DNA from: Calcarisporiella thermophila CBS 279.70
Lineage: Eukaryota; Calcarisporiellomycota
Reading direction: 5' to 3'
Assembly (NCBI RefSeq): GCF_041956535.1
Contig: NW_027192205.1
Location: 266,468 to 306,460 of the forward strand
DNA: 39,993 bases
This document shows, in pieces, positions 11,470 through 22,885 of this stretch. The notes under the pieces were generated by a model, which was not told the DNA's origin, made no database searches, and saw nothing but the letters and a program-made list of their open reading frames with translations. Position numbers and translations under genes: made by a program. Position 1 is the first letter of the stretch. Each line of letters starts with the position of its first letter.

Positions 11470-13628
11470 AATCCCGTTTGGTGAGCTGTTCATTACATAT
11501 TTATTGTTTATCTTTTCTTAGTTTCACCGCTTTTCCTTCCCTAAACCTTTCTTGTAACTATTGTCCTTTCCCCCGCCCCTTTCTTATCATCATCACCTTG
11601 GTTGTGCTCAGCTTCCGAAAACCAAGTGTTCCCAATAAACAATTCCATTTCTCATTGATCCTACTAGGTTGAATCTGGCAACTCATTTACAAATTGAGGG
11701 ATTTGTTCTATAAAAGACTAGGTAAATTGCATTGAATTAGTGGGCAGTTCTTTTATCCCAGCGTGTAGGGGCCCATTCTATGACATCTTTAAGGATGGAA
11801 TCGATTGAGCTTAGCTCAAATAAATAATTTACATCATCTTCTCTTATCACATTATCGTCCACTGTTCCAGAACGGTTTATCACCTAATATAGCATTTACT
11901 GTTACAGGTAAACCGGCGGATATCGACGCTTTAGCAATGGACTCCCACTTAGCTACTCCTCCGAAAAGATAAGAATTAGTGCATTCTTTTGTCGATTTTC
12001 AAAAGACAACTCATTTCTTCAAGCTATCATTCCCATGAAAGTTCAGTGAACTTTGACTAAGGATGAACACCCGGAGGGTACACATGACACCAATATAGCC
12101 AAAGAAGGACGGCGTATTCTTGGCCCAACGTGTTATTATTGAGAAAATGCATGTGCCTTCGTTAGCTTCAATCATTGTAAAGGACGAAATTTTGCATGAG
12201 TTTGATCTCCATTTCGAGGGCATATTCCTATCAACCCCCCTCCCCTTCCGTCCCCTCTTCGACCTCAACCAAAGTTGGCATTGTCGTTGGAAATAGTAAA
12301 ATCCATAACAAGTATCAATTTAGGCATATCCGCCTATTTATAATGCTAGTTGTTTGCGCTGATTTCTTCTTCTCTAGCTTGCAAGAGATGTTTTGTTCAT
12401 GCTCACTTGAACTGCAAGGTGGCTTGTCTTAGCGGTGGGGAGTGCATCTTCATGGCATTCTTGTTTTTGTTTTGCGACTGTGGATTTAGTTCCAAAAATA
12501 TTTATGAGACGCACCCTAATTTGGGAATAGCAGTCCAATATTCCCACTCCAAATTGAACATCAAATTGACTTGAGTTGCAGAGGTTATTGGTTAACTTCT
12601 TTGTGATGTAGATAGTAATTATAGGAGGATACCTCTCCTTTTAAATCAAAAAGGCGTCTTTGTCTCATTAATCATAATTACAGAGGCATTATGGGATCAA
12701 TTGACGAGTGCATATTAGTTGGAAATCGCAAAGCTTACTAAGGCGGATGATCATAAGCGTAGGATACATTTTCACTATTATTACGGAATACGTCGGGCCT
12801 ATGAATTCACCTCTGAATTGATTCCCATCTTCTTTTGAGTGTGTTAGGCCCATTCGTGGAAATATTGTTCGCGGCGAGAGTGAGAGAAAGCAAGTGTAGT
12901 TTGCTGTTCGTTCTGCGCATAACGGAACGAAATACTACTGGCGACTGGCAAATTTATTTTGTTTACTAGTTGTAAAGGACCAAACTGAATGGAGACTTCA
13001 CCGGTGAGGTTAGAAAATGTAGCCTTTTGCAAAATGATGGAAAATGAGTGGGAAAACATTCTCCCTCTCCTTGGAGCTGAAAGAAAGAGAGAGGATCTCT
13101 AGAGCACTTCCATCGGGCAATCGGCTAAGCCAGCCTTAAGCATGCGGTATGCGTGATAACTTGGATCGAGGTGTATTTTTAGGCGTGAGGTGACTAAGAA
13201 AAACCCACCGTATGGGAATGGCTTTCAAGCCATCTGCTCTATTTTTCCACCGCTGGGTAGGCTCTAATTTTTGGTCGGAAATAAGCCAGTCTCAATCGGA
13301 ATGTAAGGCGGACTAGGCTGACTCCTAAGTCGGAGCGTTCCATTCTGCATTACATCGCCTTCAGTTTTTCCCCACCATGTCACCTTCTAAAAATACAGCA
13401 TGTACAGCACAGACATCCGTCATACGACCTTAGGTTGAACGTGCATGCCGCATTTTGCAGGCATGGCGCATAGAGAAACTTGGAGGACTCAGTTTTTTAT
13501 AGTAACCTCAATCTTCACTCGAGAATATAAATACGGGCGAGCCTCCTCGCCCAAGAGTGAGGTTTTCAAGATATTGAAACTCTTCTCGATAATTTCTTAC
13601 TGAGCTTACTGTCTTTCGCCTTTCCACC
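11470..13628. other. Long gene-poor stretch
   Basis: Over 2 kb with no recognisable gene. Small open frames occur at 12011-12268 (-), 12196-12432 (+) and 12844-13059 (-). The last encodes 71 residues of mixed composition, but without homology or splice context I do not call it. The right end should contain the promoter of the small secreted protein. Confidence 0.5.
13526..13533 (+). promoter_or_regulatory. TATA box for the Cys-rich secreted protein
   Basis: TATAAATA lies about 100 bp upstream of the ATG at 13629. It supports this short frame being an expressed gene. Confidence 0.6.
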
Positions 13629-13913
13629 ATGAAGCTTACTCTTCTTCTCTCTGTTCTCCTCCTGGCCTCTCTCGTTGTTGCGGTGCCTCAAGACGACGAA
13701 TATCACGACTACAAACATAAAGACAAGAAAGGTGGCAAGAAGGGCACCTCGACGTGCAATGTCACCTGCCGCAAAGGTCTTTATCCTTATTGTAGCTGCT
13801 ACCAGACTTTCGACCAAGCAATGTCTGCCAAATCCGACAAGTCGAAGAAGACCTCGAGCTGCTCTGTCACTTGTGCACATGACCAGGCGCCCTATTGCTA
13901 TTGCTACTACTAA
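13629..13913 (+). CDS. Small secreted cysteine-rich protein with a duplicated motif
   Basis: Single exon, 94 aa. The N-terminus is a clear signal peptide: MKLTLLL, a hydrophobic core, and likely cleavage after VVAV or nearby. Next is an Asp/Tyr/His/Lys-rich linker (residues 21-40). The rest holds two copies of a strict motif, C-x-V-T-C-x5-P-Y-C-x-C-Y, at residues 43-58 and 78-93, joined by a Lys/Ser-rich spacer. All eight cysteines lie in the two motifs, suggesting two small disulfide-bonded modules. I do not recognise the family. Size, secretion and cysteine content resemble fungal effectors, antimicrobial peptides or wall proteins, but none of these roles is shown. A TATA box 96 bp upstream and a purine-context ATG support expression. 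It sits alone between two gene-poor stretches. Confidence 0.85.
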   Translation: MKLTLLLSVLLLASLVVAVPQDDEYHDYKHKDKKGGKKGTSTCNVTCRKGLYPYCSCYQTFDQAMSAKSDKSKKTSSCSVTCAHDQAPYCYCYY

Positions 13914-16248
13914 GAAAGAATGGTCGACGGCTATGAAATAACATCCTGATATGATCTACTTAAACCCCCCTACCCAATATCGATCCATGATAGCCAATGA
14001 CGGCTAAATGATATGTGCACACTCCGTATTATGTGTACTAGTATTTTGAAATTTGTTCGTTGTGTCTATGTGTAATAAACGACCATTATTTGGTAAACCG
14101 CGATGCATGCACTATTGAAGGAAACAACCGCTGGTTAGAGATGGCCCTTTCTATCCAGCCGCAGAGGCAAAGCCCGCCCTCTATTTCGGTACTTCTCAGA
14201 GATGCAAAGTGCCGTTGAATTGGTTCGAAACGCGGCATAATGCATAGCCACCCTACCACATTAGAAAAGGCCCCTATGTGAAAGGAGAATCAAGAGCAGA
14301 TACTATGCAAGTTAGTCGATGTTGAGTAGAAACCTAGCCAAAGCGGGGTTTGAGATGCCACCTATTTGATATTTCAGCATGATTCCTAATTCTGGAGAAA
14401 CGAGCGATCCTATTTATATCCGAATAAATAAAACACGCCTTGTATATTCCTTGTAGCGTTCCCCCCACGCGTATCACGTGTGTGAAATATAAATAGGCTG
14501 CTCGAGTTAAAAGCAAGTGGTCCTCCGAAACCCTTTTTGCAATTGAACCACCATCGCATGTTGGGGCACTCTACAGTGTAGGATGATGGTTTAACTCTTG
14601 AAATCGAGATATTTAAATCGTATTTTCTGAATCGAGGAAGGTTTCTGAAACCAACGCCCACTATTCGCTCATTATATGTCTGATTCCATAGGTGGGTAAT
14701 CAAAATTCACACCGGTGCGAGTAATGCGTTTACAATTTTGGCGGAGGAAGAGGTAGATCCACAAATATGTGGTTTAGGGAGGTGCACATTTCCGTACATA
14801 GTAAGCCGATATCCAGTTAATTACGCTCGGTCAAAGCATTTCATTCTATTTGAAATAGTGTATCAATAGTAAAAATTCAACGCACAGAGAAGCAAGAGTT
14901 GAAGAGAATTGGGATTATAGCAATTTAATTTAAGACCCCTTTCAAAGCAAGTGTGATAATCAGAATAGCTAATTAAACAGTCTTTTCAGCGGCGGTCAAA
15001 ATGAGATGCACAGGGACGAAGTAATACAAAATATTGAAAACTAAGTGGAATGAAAAGTATATGAATTTAATTGGAACTGTATTATAATGAGGTTGGCCCC
15101 ATAGATATAAAATCTTCATAGAGCATTATAAAACGCCTTTGGCAGTGGTATACTGCGCGGTTCGTGCCCCTCCATCCCAACAAGATGAAGTCCTACTATC
15201 AAGGTTAAAATGATGCAGGTTTATAAGCTATTTTCGCTTCGTCCATAGTCCGAAGTTTAATATAGTGAAGGCACATCTGAAAATCTCTGCTGATGGATCT
15301 ACTGGAAAATATTGTCTCATATAGCGGCGCTCGATACATGGGATTATTTTGACTCCTCCGACCACCTTTTTAAATTCTAATCGCAAGCCAGATGTATTGG
15401 CCCACCTCTGTAATTAAGAGGTAATACCATGGTTTAGATTGGAATGAGTTCAGAGGATCCTTAACTGATGATACTAAGTCTGTCGGGGCACTAAAGGAGG
15501 GCAGGGATTTTCGAGGAAAGAGTATAAACCACAGACAATGAGCTCCGAGCATGGGAATCTATTTCCACAAGGTCTGCACATCGGAATATTAAACATGGAT
15601 TTGCATTCATCCCAAGGGGAGTCCAATTGAGACTGAGGAGAAAACAACTCCAAAGAAGGTGTGAGCTCAAGGAAGGTGGGGAATCGATAGGGCCTCAAAT
15701 CAGTAGCAAATGGATATTGGAGTGTTTCAAAATTTTTTTTTGCTTTTAACAAGGCTCGATGTTTGTGATGCACTTATATGAGTCCACGTTCCCATCGCTG
15801 AAAAAAGAAGTATAGCGGGAAATGTGAAAAGAGCATAGAGGATTCCAACTTTAGGTGAAGGATTCTAGATGAAAGTCTCCGAGGGCTTGTTTGGCGTTTA
15901 AAAGTGAGACGAGCAATTCGAAGCAGAGTTCAATTTAGGCAGTTGGAATGGAATCCCCTGTCACTGAAGAAACTAAGATGGCAAGGAAATATCCTGACTC
16001 GTCATAAATAGCTAACGTTGGATGGAGGTCAATTACTCCTGTTTGGCATAGCAGCCATCCCATGGGAAACCTACACAGAGGAAACTTTAGCATGGGAAAA
16101 ACAGGCTTCTCAGCGAAGGCCAGAGAAGCATTCCTAAGACCATTATTTATAGGACTGGACAGCGGCCTCTCCAACTTCTTCTGAGTATCCATTCTCTGGA
16201 TTGTCCTCAACTCGAAACCGACCCGTCTGAATAAAATACTTCATCGAA
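13914..16248. other. Long gene-poor stretch upstream of the sHSP gene
   Basis: Over 2.3 kb with only short, unconvincing frames, all on the minus strand (14410-14703, 15474-15773, 15935-16210). No transposon terminal repeats or recognisable domains. It contains a TATA/E-box cluster near 14475-14495 with no clear gene after it. The last few hundred bases should be the sHSP promoter. I found imperfect GAA/TTC clusters near 16110-16135 but no clean heat-shock element. Confidence 0.5.
14475..14495 (+). promoter_or_regulatory. Orphan CACGTG plus TATAAATA cluster
   Basis: An E-box CACGTG (14475-14480) is followed at once by TATAAATA (14488-14495), the same TATA form used by real genes in this window. 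No frame longer than a few codons follows downstream. It could drive a noncoding transcript or be chance. Confidence 0.35.
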
Positions 16249-16880
16249 ATGGCTTCTCTTCGCGACTCGCCTTGGGATTACGACCCTATGGACACTTGGG
16301 CCTTTGGTCGCTATGACCGTGGCACGGATCGCTTTGGAGACCGATTCCTGGGGGAGCGGATGGGATATGATCGTGGCGGCCCAGACTATGGAAGGCCGGG
16401 TTGGTCCTTCACTGGCTCAGGCAACTACGACGAAAGAGGTTTTCGAATTCCCCGACACGTGGGGAGCAGGGTGATGACGGCGAGAGAGGGGGATGTGGTG
16501 TGGAGGCCGGCTACCGATGTGACCGAGACAGACCAGGATCTGCTTATTGTATGCGATCTGCCCGGCGTCCCGAAAGAGCATGTCCAACTCAACATGCGAG
16601 ACGAGGATTTAGTGATCGAAGGCGAGACACCAGATAGGTACCCAGGGGCGACTAGTTGCGTGCGTGAACGCAACATCGGCAAGTTCCGCAAGCATGTTCA
16701 CCTGCCTGCAGGGGTCGATCGCAACAAGATCCGGGCCAACTGTGACAATGGGATATTGGAGATAAGGGTATATTGTATTTAATCCATGCGTGTTTACATT
16801 GGTACTACATACTCACGAACCCATATCACCAAAAATAGATTCCAAAGGGCTCCTACACGTCTCGCATCAACATCTCTTAA
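16249..16880 (+). CDS. Small heat-shock protein (HSP20/alpha-crystallin)
   Basis: ATP-independent holdase chaperone. Two exons, 16249-16767 and 16839-16880, give 186 aa. A Gly/Asp/Arg/Tyr-rich N-terminal arm (residues 1-80) precedes an alpha-crystallin domain from about residue 85: WRPATDVTETDQDLLIVCDLPGV, then LVIEGE, then GKFRKHVHLP and NGILEIR. The frame stays open past the donor and would end in VYCI. Splicing at GTATAT...AATAG instead appends IPKGSYTSRINIS, which restores the usual beta-9 ending and the family's C-terminal I-x-I tail (here INI). The spliced model is therefore preferred. Intron 71 nt, phase 0. Confidence 0.92.
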
Positions 16881-17768
16881 ATAAGACCACCGTGACTCCA
16901 AACTCACCAAAAACAAAAAAAATACATAGTACAAAAAATATGAAAAGTATCATTATTTTAAAAGTAATAATTTCGTTTCCACTCTTCGCTCCTTGATGTC
17001 TGTTTCCTAGTCCTAAAGCGGGAGATTACTAAAAATTACAGAAATAAAAGATTGGCTATCTAACAAAGGTTATAGTGTATTATGCTCTTAGTAAGTCCTG
17101 ATTTCGAATCAGCCACCATGAGGCTAAACTGTAGTCATTTCTTCCATGGAACATCCAAAGCGGCGGAACGGGCTCCCCCCTCCCCCTGTTTCCAGAAAAT
17201 AAAGCGACCAAGGGCGGGTGGGATCGAGTCACTCCGCGAACATTCTACCAGAAACACTTGGAAAAGCCACTCCATAACCCGGGTTGGGGCCGATGCCGCA
17301 GTTGGAGCTAGTTTCTGCAAGCAGTTTCTTGTGTAAAAATAGACAGGGTTTGAGGAGAGTAGGCCCCCCTGCTAGACGAGCGCGTCGACGTCATCACGCA
17401 TCCGTTTGCAGTCGATAGCAGGAGGATGGAAGGTTCCGCCAACAGCCACATTAAAGCTAAGTGGGAGGGAGAGAGGCGGGGGGCTCCTCTCGTACTCATT
17501 TCCGAAAGCGGCGAATGATTCGCAGGAAGAAGGCCAAGATCAACCTTCGGTGATTTCCTTGGCAGTCCTAGCCTCACCGGTATTGGGGGGCTGGTTGGGA
17601 AAAAGGGGGACAATTACGAGTTACGCGAACATCTTGCCATCGGAGGCTGCCATTGGCCAGGAATGGGTCCCAAGTGGCAGCTAATTATTTTCAAACCGTT
17701 ATCCTTCCATTCATACCCATCTTCCTTCGCCCAATCTTTTTCAATTCAACCAAGAGTGTCTGCTGAAA
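16881..17768. other. Intergenic region between sHSP and secreted-protein genes
   Basis: About 0.9 kb. The left half is A-rich (3' flank of the sHSP gene). The right half is richer in GC, with several overlapping frames on both strands that look random. No domain or repeat seen. It should contain the promoter of the downstream secreted protein. Confidence 0.5.
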
Positions 17769-18585
17769 ATGAGAGTATCTTGGTGCGGCACCCTCCTGTT
17801 CCTGTCGGCGGCAGCTGCCCATGCCATCCCGCTTCTGGACACCCCCCCCTCTCATCCCGCTGAAAAATCGGTCGACAATCATCAGGTTGCCGCCTACTTA
17901 TCCACCCATTACCACGAACATCTCGAAACACTTGTGTCCAATGTGACGGAGAAGGTTTGCAGCGGCTTTCAAAATGCCGTCCACATAGACTCCAGACAGG
18001 TGTCGGATCCCCATCAAATTCGTATGCTCGTGGAAACAGAAGTGGACCCGGATATCTTTCGAATGCAAGTCGTTGGCGGAGTGGACAGTAAGTAGAGGAA
18101 GCTAAGGGGATGTCTCCCGTGATTGCTCTGGTGTTGATTAGGTCTTTCTTGGTTTCATAGCATACATCAAGGATGAGATCCCCGTCATTCTTGCTTCGTC
18201 CCCCCTCTACTCATCACCGCTCGCCAATTCTATAGCCCAGATTCTAACACGCTATTGCCCCTCTCCCACCAACGCCTCCTGCCTGAAGCAGCATGCCCCG
18301 TCCATCATGGACGATCTTGACGTTATTATCAACACCCACGTTTCCGGCATTCTCCTCAGTATCAGAGCAGCTGTGCCTCAGATGTGGAAAACCGTACAGC
18401 AGAGCGTAAACAGGGTGGTGGAGCAGCTGCAGTGGGACAAGACGATGCAGCATCGGGTCACCTTCTCTCCTCTTGGAGAGGTGGTGCTCCCGATGGGTGC
18501 AGAGCGTGATGAGCTGTTAAGTGTGAAGCACGATAGAGGAGAGGTTTTAAGGCGGTTTGTGCAGTTGATCGAACAGCAACTTTGA
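17769..18585 (+). CDS. Unrecognised secreted protein
   Basis: Two exons, 17769-18087 and 18161-18585, join in phase (phase 1, GTAAGT donor) to 247 aa. Residues 1-19 form a textbook signal peptide (MRVSW, a hydrophobic Ala-rich core, AHA|IP cleavage). The mature part is soluble, mostly helical in character, with few cysteines (VCSGF; a pair in the YCPSPTNASC segment) and two N-glycosylation sequons (NVT and NAS). No catalytic motif, GPI signal or transmembrane segment is visible. I do not recognise the family. It may be an extracellular or vacuolar helical protein. The signal peptide and clean splice make a real gene likely. Confidence 0.8.
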
Positions 18586-19877
18586 ACACGACTTAGCTGT
18601 GGTTTACCCCCCTCCTCCCCCGTCATTCTATTTATTGAGCCCTTTCATATGTTGTAGGATCTTGTCTTTTCATTTTTATTGTCATTTGCAACCTGTACAT
18701 TTTATTTCAGATCTATTATGTTTATACACTCTGATCACTTCTCTATGCTTCTCTTCACGCATTTGCTTCCACCTCTTTCTATTCATCTTGCCCTCATTAT
18801 TATTATTTTGTTGTCAACGACGCACATCCCCCTTCCACAACACCCCCCCCCCCCAATGCACTTGCATAGGTCAAAATAGAAACAAATACAAAAATAAAAT
18901 GATATCAAATGAAAAATGGATCACCCCTCTCACGTTGCACCGGTCCCACCCCTTTTGCCACAAGCGTGGTATGGGTCTTGGATCCTGGTCCGAGCATCCC
19001 TACCACTGGGGATATACACTGCTGGAAAAGGGATGGAAAAACGCCTACTTAGCCATGCTGTCACAGAATCCACGATGCAAAGGCTCCTATTTGCTCCCTG
19101 TACCCGGACAAATTGCTAGTGGCCGGCCTTATGGACCTACTGGCATGCCCAAAGAAGCCACCAGTCCGGACTACGTAGTGCTACAGCAGGACTCTAACCA
19201 AGCATAGGCAAGTCGTGGTTTATCGAGATTTAAGATTGGGGGAGGGAGGAGGACATGAAAGCCATCTCCAGATCATATCACTTCTTTGTGAACGGAACAG
19301 AGCAATCGGCAATGATATCACAGCGGATATCCGGGGGGATAGCTAGTGGAGGCGCGTGCCAAGGGAAATGAGCGCGCCTCATAAATTATTCGATCGCTGC
19401 AATCTAAATGCAAAGCATTCATTACAAATTAACATGCTTCCGCATTTGCCGGTCCCCCGTTGGGCCATCGTGTCTTGAGAGGGCTCGACATGGAGGAGAA
19501 CGAGACGGGCGTGGCGGGAGCCAAGACGCCAGCCGCGCTCCTCCACCGGCTGGCTTGGCCCTTCGTCAGCTCTCGAAAAGGAAACCCATTAATGATTTCC
19601 CATCCAGAAAGGATCCTTTCATGCACCGTGAAACTCAACTTAGCAATACGGTCCCGTCCTTGGTGAGGTTTCGGGTTGCAGGTTTCTCCCTGCATCGATG
19701 CTGCCGCTGTAACCTTGGGTCACTTGCCGCGACGATTGCTTTGATTTGTATGGTTTCTGTCCAAGAACACGAGCCAGCATCCCTTATATTCTCCTCCTTC
19801 CTCTTTTGCGCTCTGCTCGCTGTCACCAGCTCCTCTTCGTTACTGACTCACGCTCATCCTCCCTAAGCTTCGCCACG
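18586..19877. other. Intergenic region with a possible small frame
   Basis: About 1.3 kb. The left part is a pyrimidine-rich 3' flank with a C13 run near 18843. A frame from the ATG at 18899 to the stop at 19207 (102 codons) has mixed, protein-like composition (WSEHPYHWGYTLLEKGW) but no recognised family. I leave it as only possible. The right part should contain the promoter of the UNC93-like gene. Confidence 0.4.
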
Positions 19878-21553
19878 ATGGGATTGTCGTAAGCATGCCT
19901 TCCCCCCTCCTCTCCTCCCCCATGCCCATTCCCCTTTGCTAACCTGATGCTCTACAGGGAAAAATTGCAGGCCAATCCGCTCTTTGCTTGGTACCGCCGC
20001 CCGCTCGTCCAAGTCTCTCTGCTTGGCTTTATCTTCTTCACTTGCCCTGGTTTGTTCAATGCCATCAATGGAATGGGTGCTGCGGGGCAGCTTGATGAAA
20101 ACACTTCCGTTGTTTCGACAATGAACGCCTGTCTCTATGCCTTCTTTGCAGTTATTGGTATGTTCCGCCGCCGATCTTAAATATCCCTCCCATGTTCATG
20201 GACTTATCCCGATTTCGCAACCGTAGGATTTGTTGCCGGGGGTATTAACAATCTGCTTGGGCCGCGTTTGACCATCTTTCTTTCCGGATGGGGCTACGTG
20301 TTCTACATCGGTGCCCTCTACGACTTCAATATGTGGGGAAACCCCGCCGTTCCGATTGCCGCCGGCGCTGTCCTGGGTATTGCCGCGGGCTGTATCTGGG
20401 CCGCGCAGGGAGCAATCATGATGAGCTACCCGGATGAAAGCAGCAAGGGCCGGTACATCGCGGTATTCTGGTCCATCTTCAACTGGGGCGCCGTGCTAGG
20501 CAACGTCATTGTGCTGGGGATGAATGCCAACTCCCAGGGCGGAGGCGGAGTGAGCACTGCAACTTACATCGCGTTCATGGTGCTAATGGGGCTGGGAAGC
20601 GTGATGGCGCTCGCCATGGTTCCTCCTCGGCTGGTCCAACGCAAAGACGGCTCGCGGGTCATGCTGGTGCAATATCCCGATTGGCGCACCGAGGCCGTCG
20701 CCATTGCCAAGCTTGTGCTCAACCGAGATCTCATGCTCCTCTTCCCCGCCTTCTTCTACAGCAACTTCTTTTACACATATCAGTTCGGCTTCAACGCCTA
20801 CTATTTCTCTGTGCGCACCCGCGCTCTCAACTCTCTCTTCTACTGGTTGATGCAGATACTCGCCTCCATTGGGTTCGGGTGGTTCCTCGACTGGACCCGG
20901 CTCTCCCGCCGCACTCGCGCATTCGCAGGCTTGGCGTTTGTCTTCACTGTGTTCTCGGTCGTGTGGGGTGGTGGGCTTGCCTTCCAGCTGACTTCGCCCT
21001 CGCCGCCTGAGAAGTCCCCGAACGTCGACTGGACCGACGGCCACCGTTTTGGGGGCCCTTTTGTGCTCTTCATGCTGTATGGAGCTTGCGATGCCTTTTT
21101 CCAGGTGTATTGCTACTGGATCATGGGTGCTCTCACCAATGATCCTCTCCGACTCTCCCGCTACGCTGGCTTCTATAAGGGCGTCCAGTCGGCCGGTGCC
21201 GCCGTGAGCTGGGGCATCGGTGAGTTGAGGCGCAGCGATCCTCTACCCAGTGGCCGGTCTTTCTAACTCTCCTCCATCCTCTACTTACGATAGGATCGGT
21301 GTCTTCTTTTCCTTTCTGGGGTGCGCTCGCTCTCAATTGGTCGCTACTTGTCGTTTCAACGCCGCTTGTTTTCATTGTGTGTCGTGGCATCAAGAATACA
21401 AATTATGGTACCCATTGTCTTGTCCTTATCCTTGGGAAAATTCCTTCACTTATTTTTTTTTTTTCGCTTACTTATAAAGGCACTGAAGATTTCGAAAAGA
21501 ACAATGCGACTCGGGGTGAGAAAGAGAAGATGGAATTGCCCAACCGCGAGTAG
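19878..21553 (+). CDS. UNC93-like major facilitator superfamily protein
   Basis: Multi-pass membrane protein, 463 aa, of the fungal UNC93-like family (like S. pombe C922.05c). Five exons: 19878-19888, 19958-20157, 20227-21219, 21294-21407, 21480-21553, phases consistent. The first exon is only 11 nt (MGLS). Family segments include the PLVQVSLLGF helix, the PGLFNAINGMGAAGQ loop, and QGAIMMSYP followed by FWSIFNWGAVLGN. About 10-12 hydrophobic helices can be counted, with a short charged C-terminal tail. Substrate unknown. Fungal members are predicted transporters or regulators. The last intron (72 nt) is a multiple of three with no stop, so retention would add a hydrophobic stretch rather than truncate. 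Confidence 0.93.
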
Positions 21554-22656
21554 AAAATATAACTTTATTCTCCCAACTGACAACGCGACATTCACGAATA
21601 TTACACTCAGTATTAATCCCATAGAGACACTGTTGGTTTCATCTTTTTTTTTCCTTCTTACTTGCATGTAATATCTTTGAGCACATCAGCGAGGACGCCT
21701 ACTTGTCCTAAACTCTCTATTTATTTGAAGTATAACTCCACGAAGGTGTTAGCGCATCTTTCCTGGGTGAAGCATTGGAAGAATGGTTATATTTAGGCAG
21801 GAAGAGATGTCATCAAGGCGTTGATCACTTGCCGCCCCCTTGAGCTTGATTTGATCCTGACTAATGCATTTGGATGTCAGCTAGAGGGTTTGTATGGAGG
21901 GTTCAGGGGGTTATTTCATTGCATGCTTCTGTAGACTTCGTTGGAGGAGACAAGCTGTTTAAATAGTTCCTGTGTATTATGACTCGATTCGTTACTAAAA
22001 ATCGGCGTTCTTTGCTTATGTCCCTTGCTTCTGTCTTCAAGTTTTGCCTTAGTATTCTATAATAAATGTGTAATGAATACGGTACATTTGCCACGCTTTA
22101 TACCCCCTTCAATAACCAAATCCGCTTTTCCAAAGAGGGGCTATATCGACACGCAGAAAAAGGGAGTGACAAAGATACAACACATTGAAATGAAATTCAA
22201 ATCCTAAGAATAGTGCGCTTGCATACGCTGTACATAGAGAGAGAAGACGTCGATAGACGCCTAGAGTATCCAATCTACACTGCGAATCATACAAAGCACT
22301 ACCGGGTAATTTAAAGAGATTCCACTAGCAGTCCCTGCTTTCATTCGGCTAATGAAAAGCGGAGAGGCCCTTGTGGAATTGGGCTAAGTAAACCGGTGTT
22401 CTTTGGTATTGTGGCGGGAGGGGACCCTCGGTGTAATACTCTGAGTCTAGCAAGTTATTCATCTCTCCAGAATTGGGATGAACCGTCCTCTCCTCCGGAG
22501 GATCGAACTTCCATATACACCATGAGTGCCTTGGAGTCTAACTATGACATAGGGTCAAACCCGTCCGATCCTCACGATGGCCTTCATCCGTTAGTTATGG
22601 TTAAAATTCATGCATATTAATTTAAATGGCCATCGGCCTAGGTGCCTAACGAAATG

Positions 22657-22680
22657 GGCGTAGGCGTAGGGCGTAGGGCG
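22657..22680. repeat. Short GCGTAGG direct repeat
   Basis: Three to four imperfect head-to-tail copies of a 6-7 bp GCGTAG(G) unit. It lies about 200 bp upstream of the next gene, so it could be a protein-binding cluster or replication slippage. Confidence 0.5.
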
Positions 22681-22825
22681 TACTCTGCACTATGCAGGCC
22701 AGCTGAAATCAAAAGCTTTCGAAGATGCATTGGGGGACTGCAGGTGCGTGCTCCAATGTGACTCTATTTCCATCCCAAATGACATTCAGCCGTATAAAAA
22801 CCCTTCCTACTCCCCTCTTCTCTTA

Positions 22826-22833
22826 TATAAATA
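22826..22833 (+). promoter_or_regulatory. TATA box upstream of the Pro/Gln-rich protein gene
   Basis: TATAAATA, 60 bp upstream of the ATG at 22886. A second TATAAAAA lies at 22793-22800. Either could set the start. Confidence 0.55.
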
Positions 22834-22885
22834 GATTGAACCAAAGTAGAGAAACCTTTATCCAGTTAAAATTTGAAACTGCATT

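Larger units (their letters stand above)
21554..22885. other. Intergenic region
   Basis: About 1.3 kb with no recognisable gene. A 74-codon frame at 22396-22620 (+) has low support. A short GCGTAGG-type direct repeat lies near 22657-22680. Two TATA-like boxes near the right end belong to the next gene. Confidence 0.5.

Noticed and set aside
13710-13745. FLAG-like DYKHKDKK segment in the secreted protein
   Set aside because: It resembles a tag sequence by chance. Surrounding sequence is native fungal DNA with no vector features.
16100-16248. Heat-shock element upstream of the sHSP gene
   Set aside because: GAA/TTC clusters are present but their spacing does not fit the nGAAnnTTCn rule, so I do not call an HSE.
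17095-17125. Possible tRNA T-arm (TTCGAATC)
   Set aside because: No matching acceptor, D or anticodon stems could be folded around it.
18599-19207. 202-codon plus-strand frame
   Set aside because: Its first 100 codons are pyrimidine-rich 3' UTR-like sequence. The second part is only a possible small frame without homology.
19408-19866. 152-codon plus frame before the UNC93-like gene
   Set aside because: Basic, low-quality composition, no domain, and it overlaps the expected promoter and 5' UTR.
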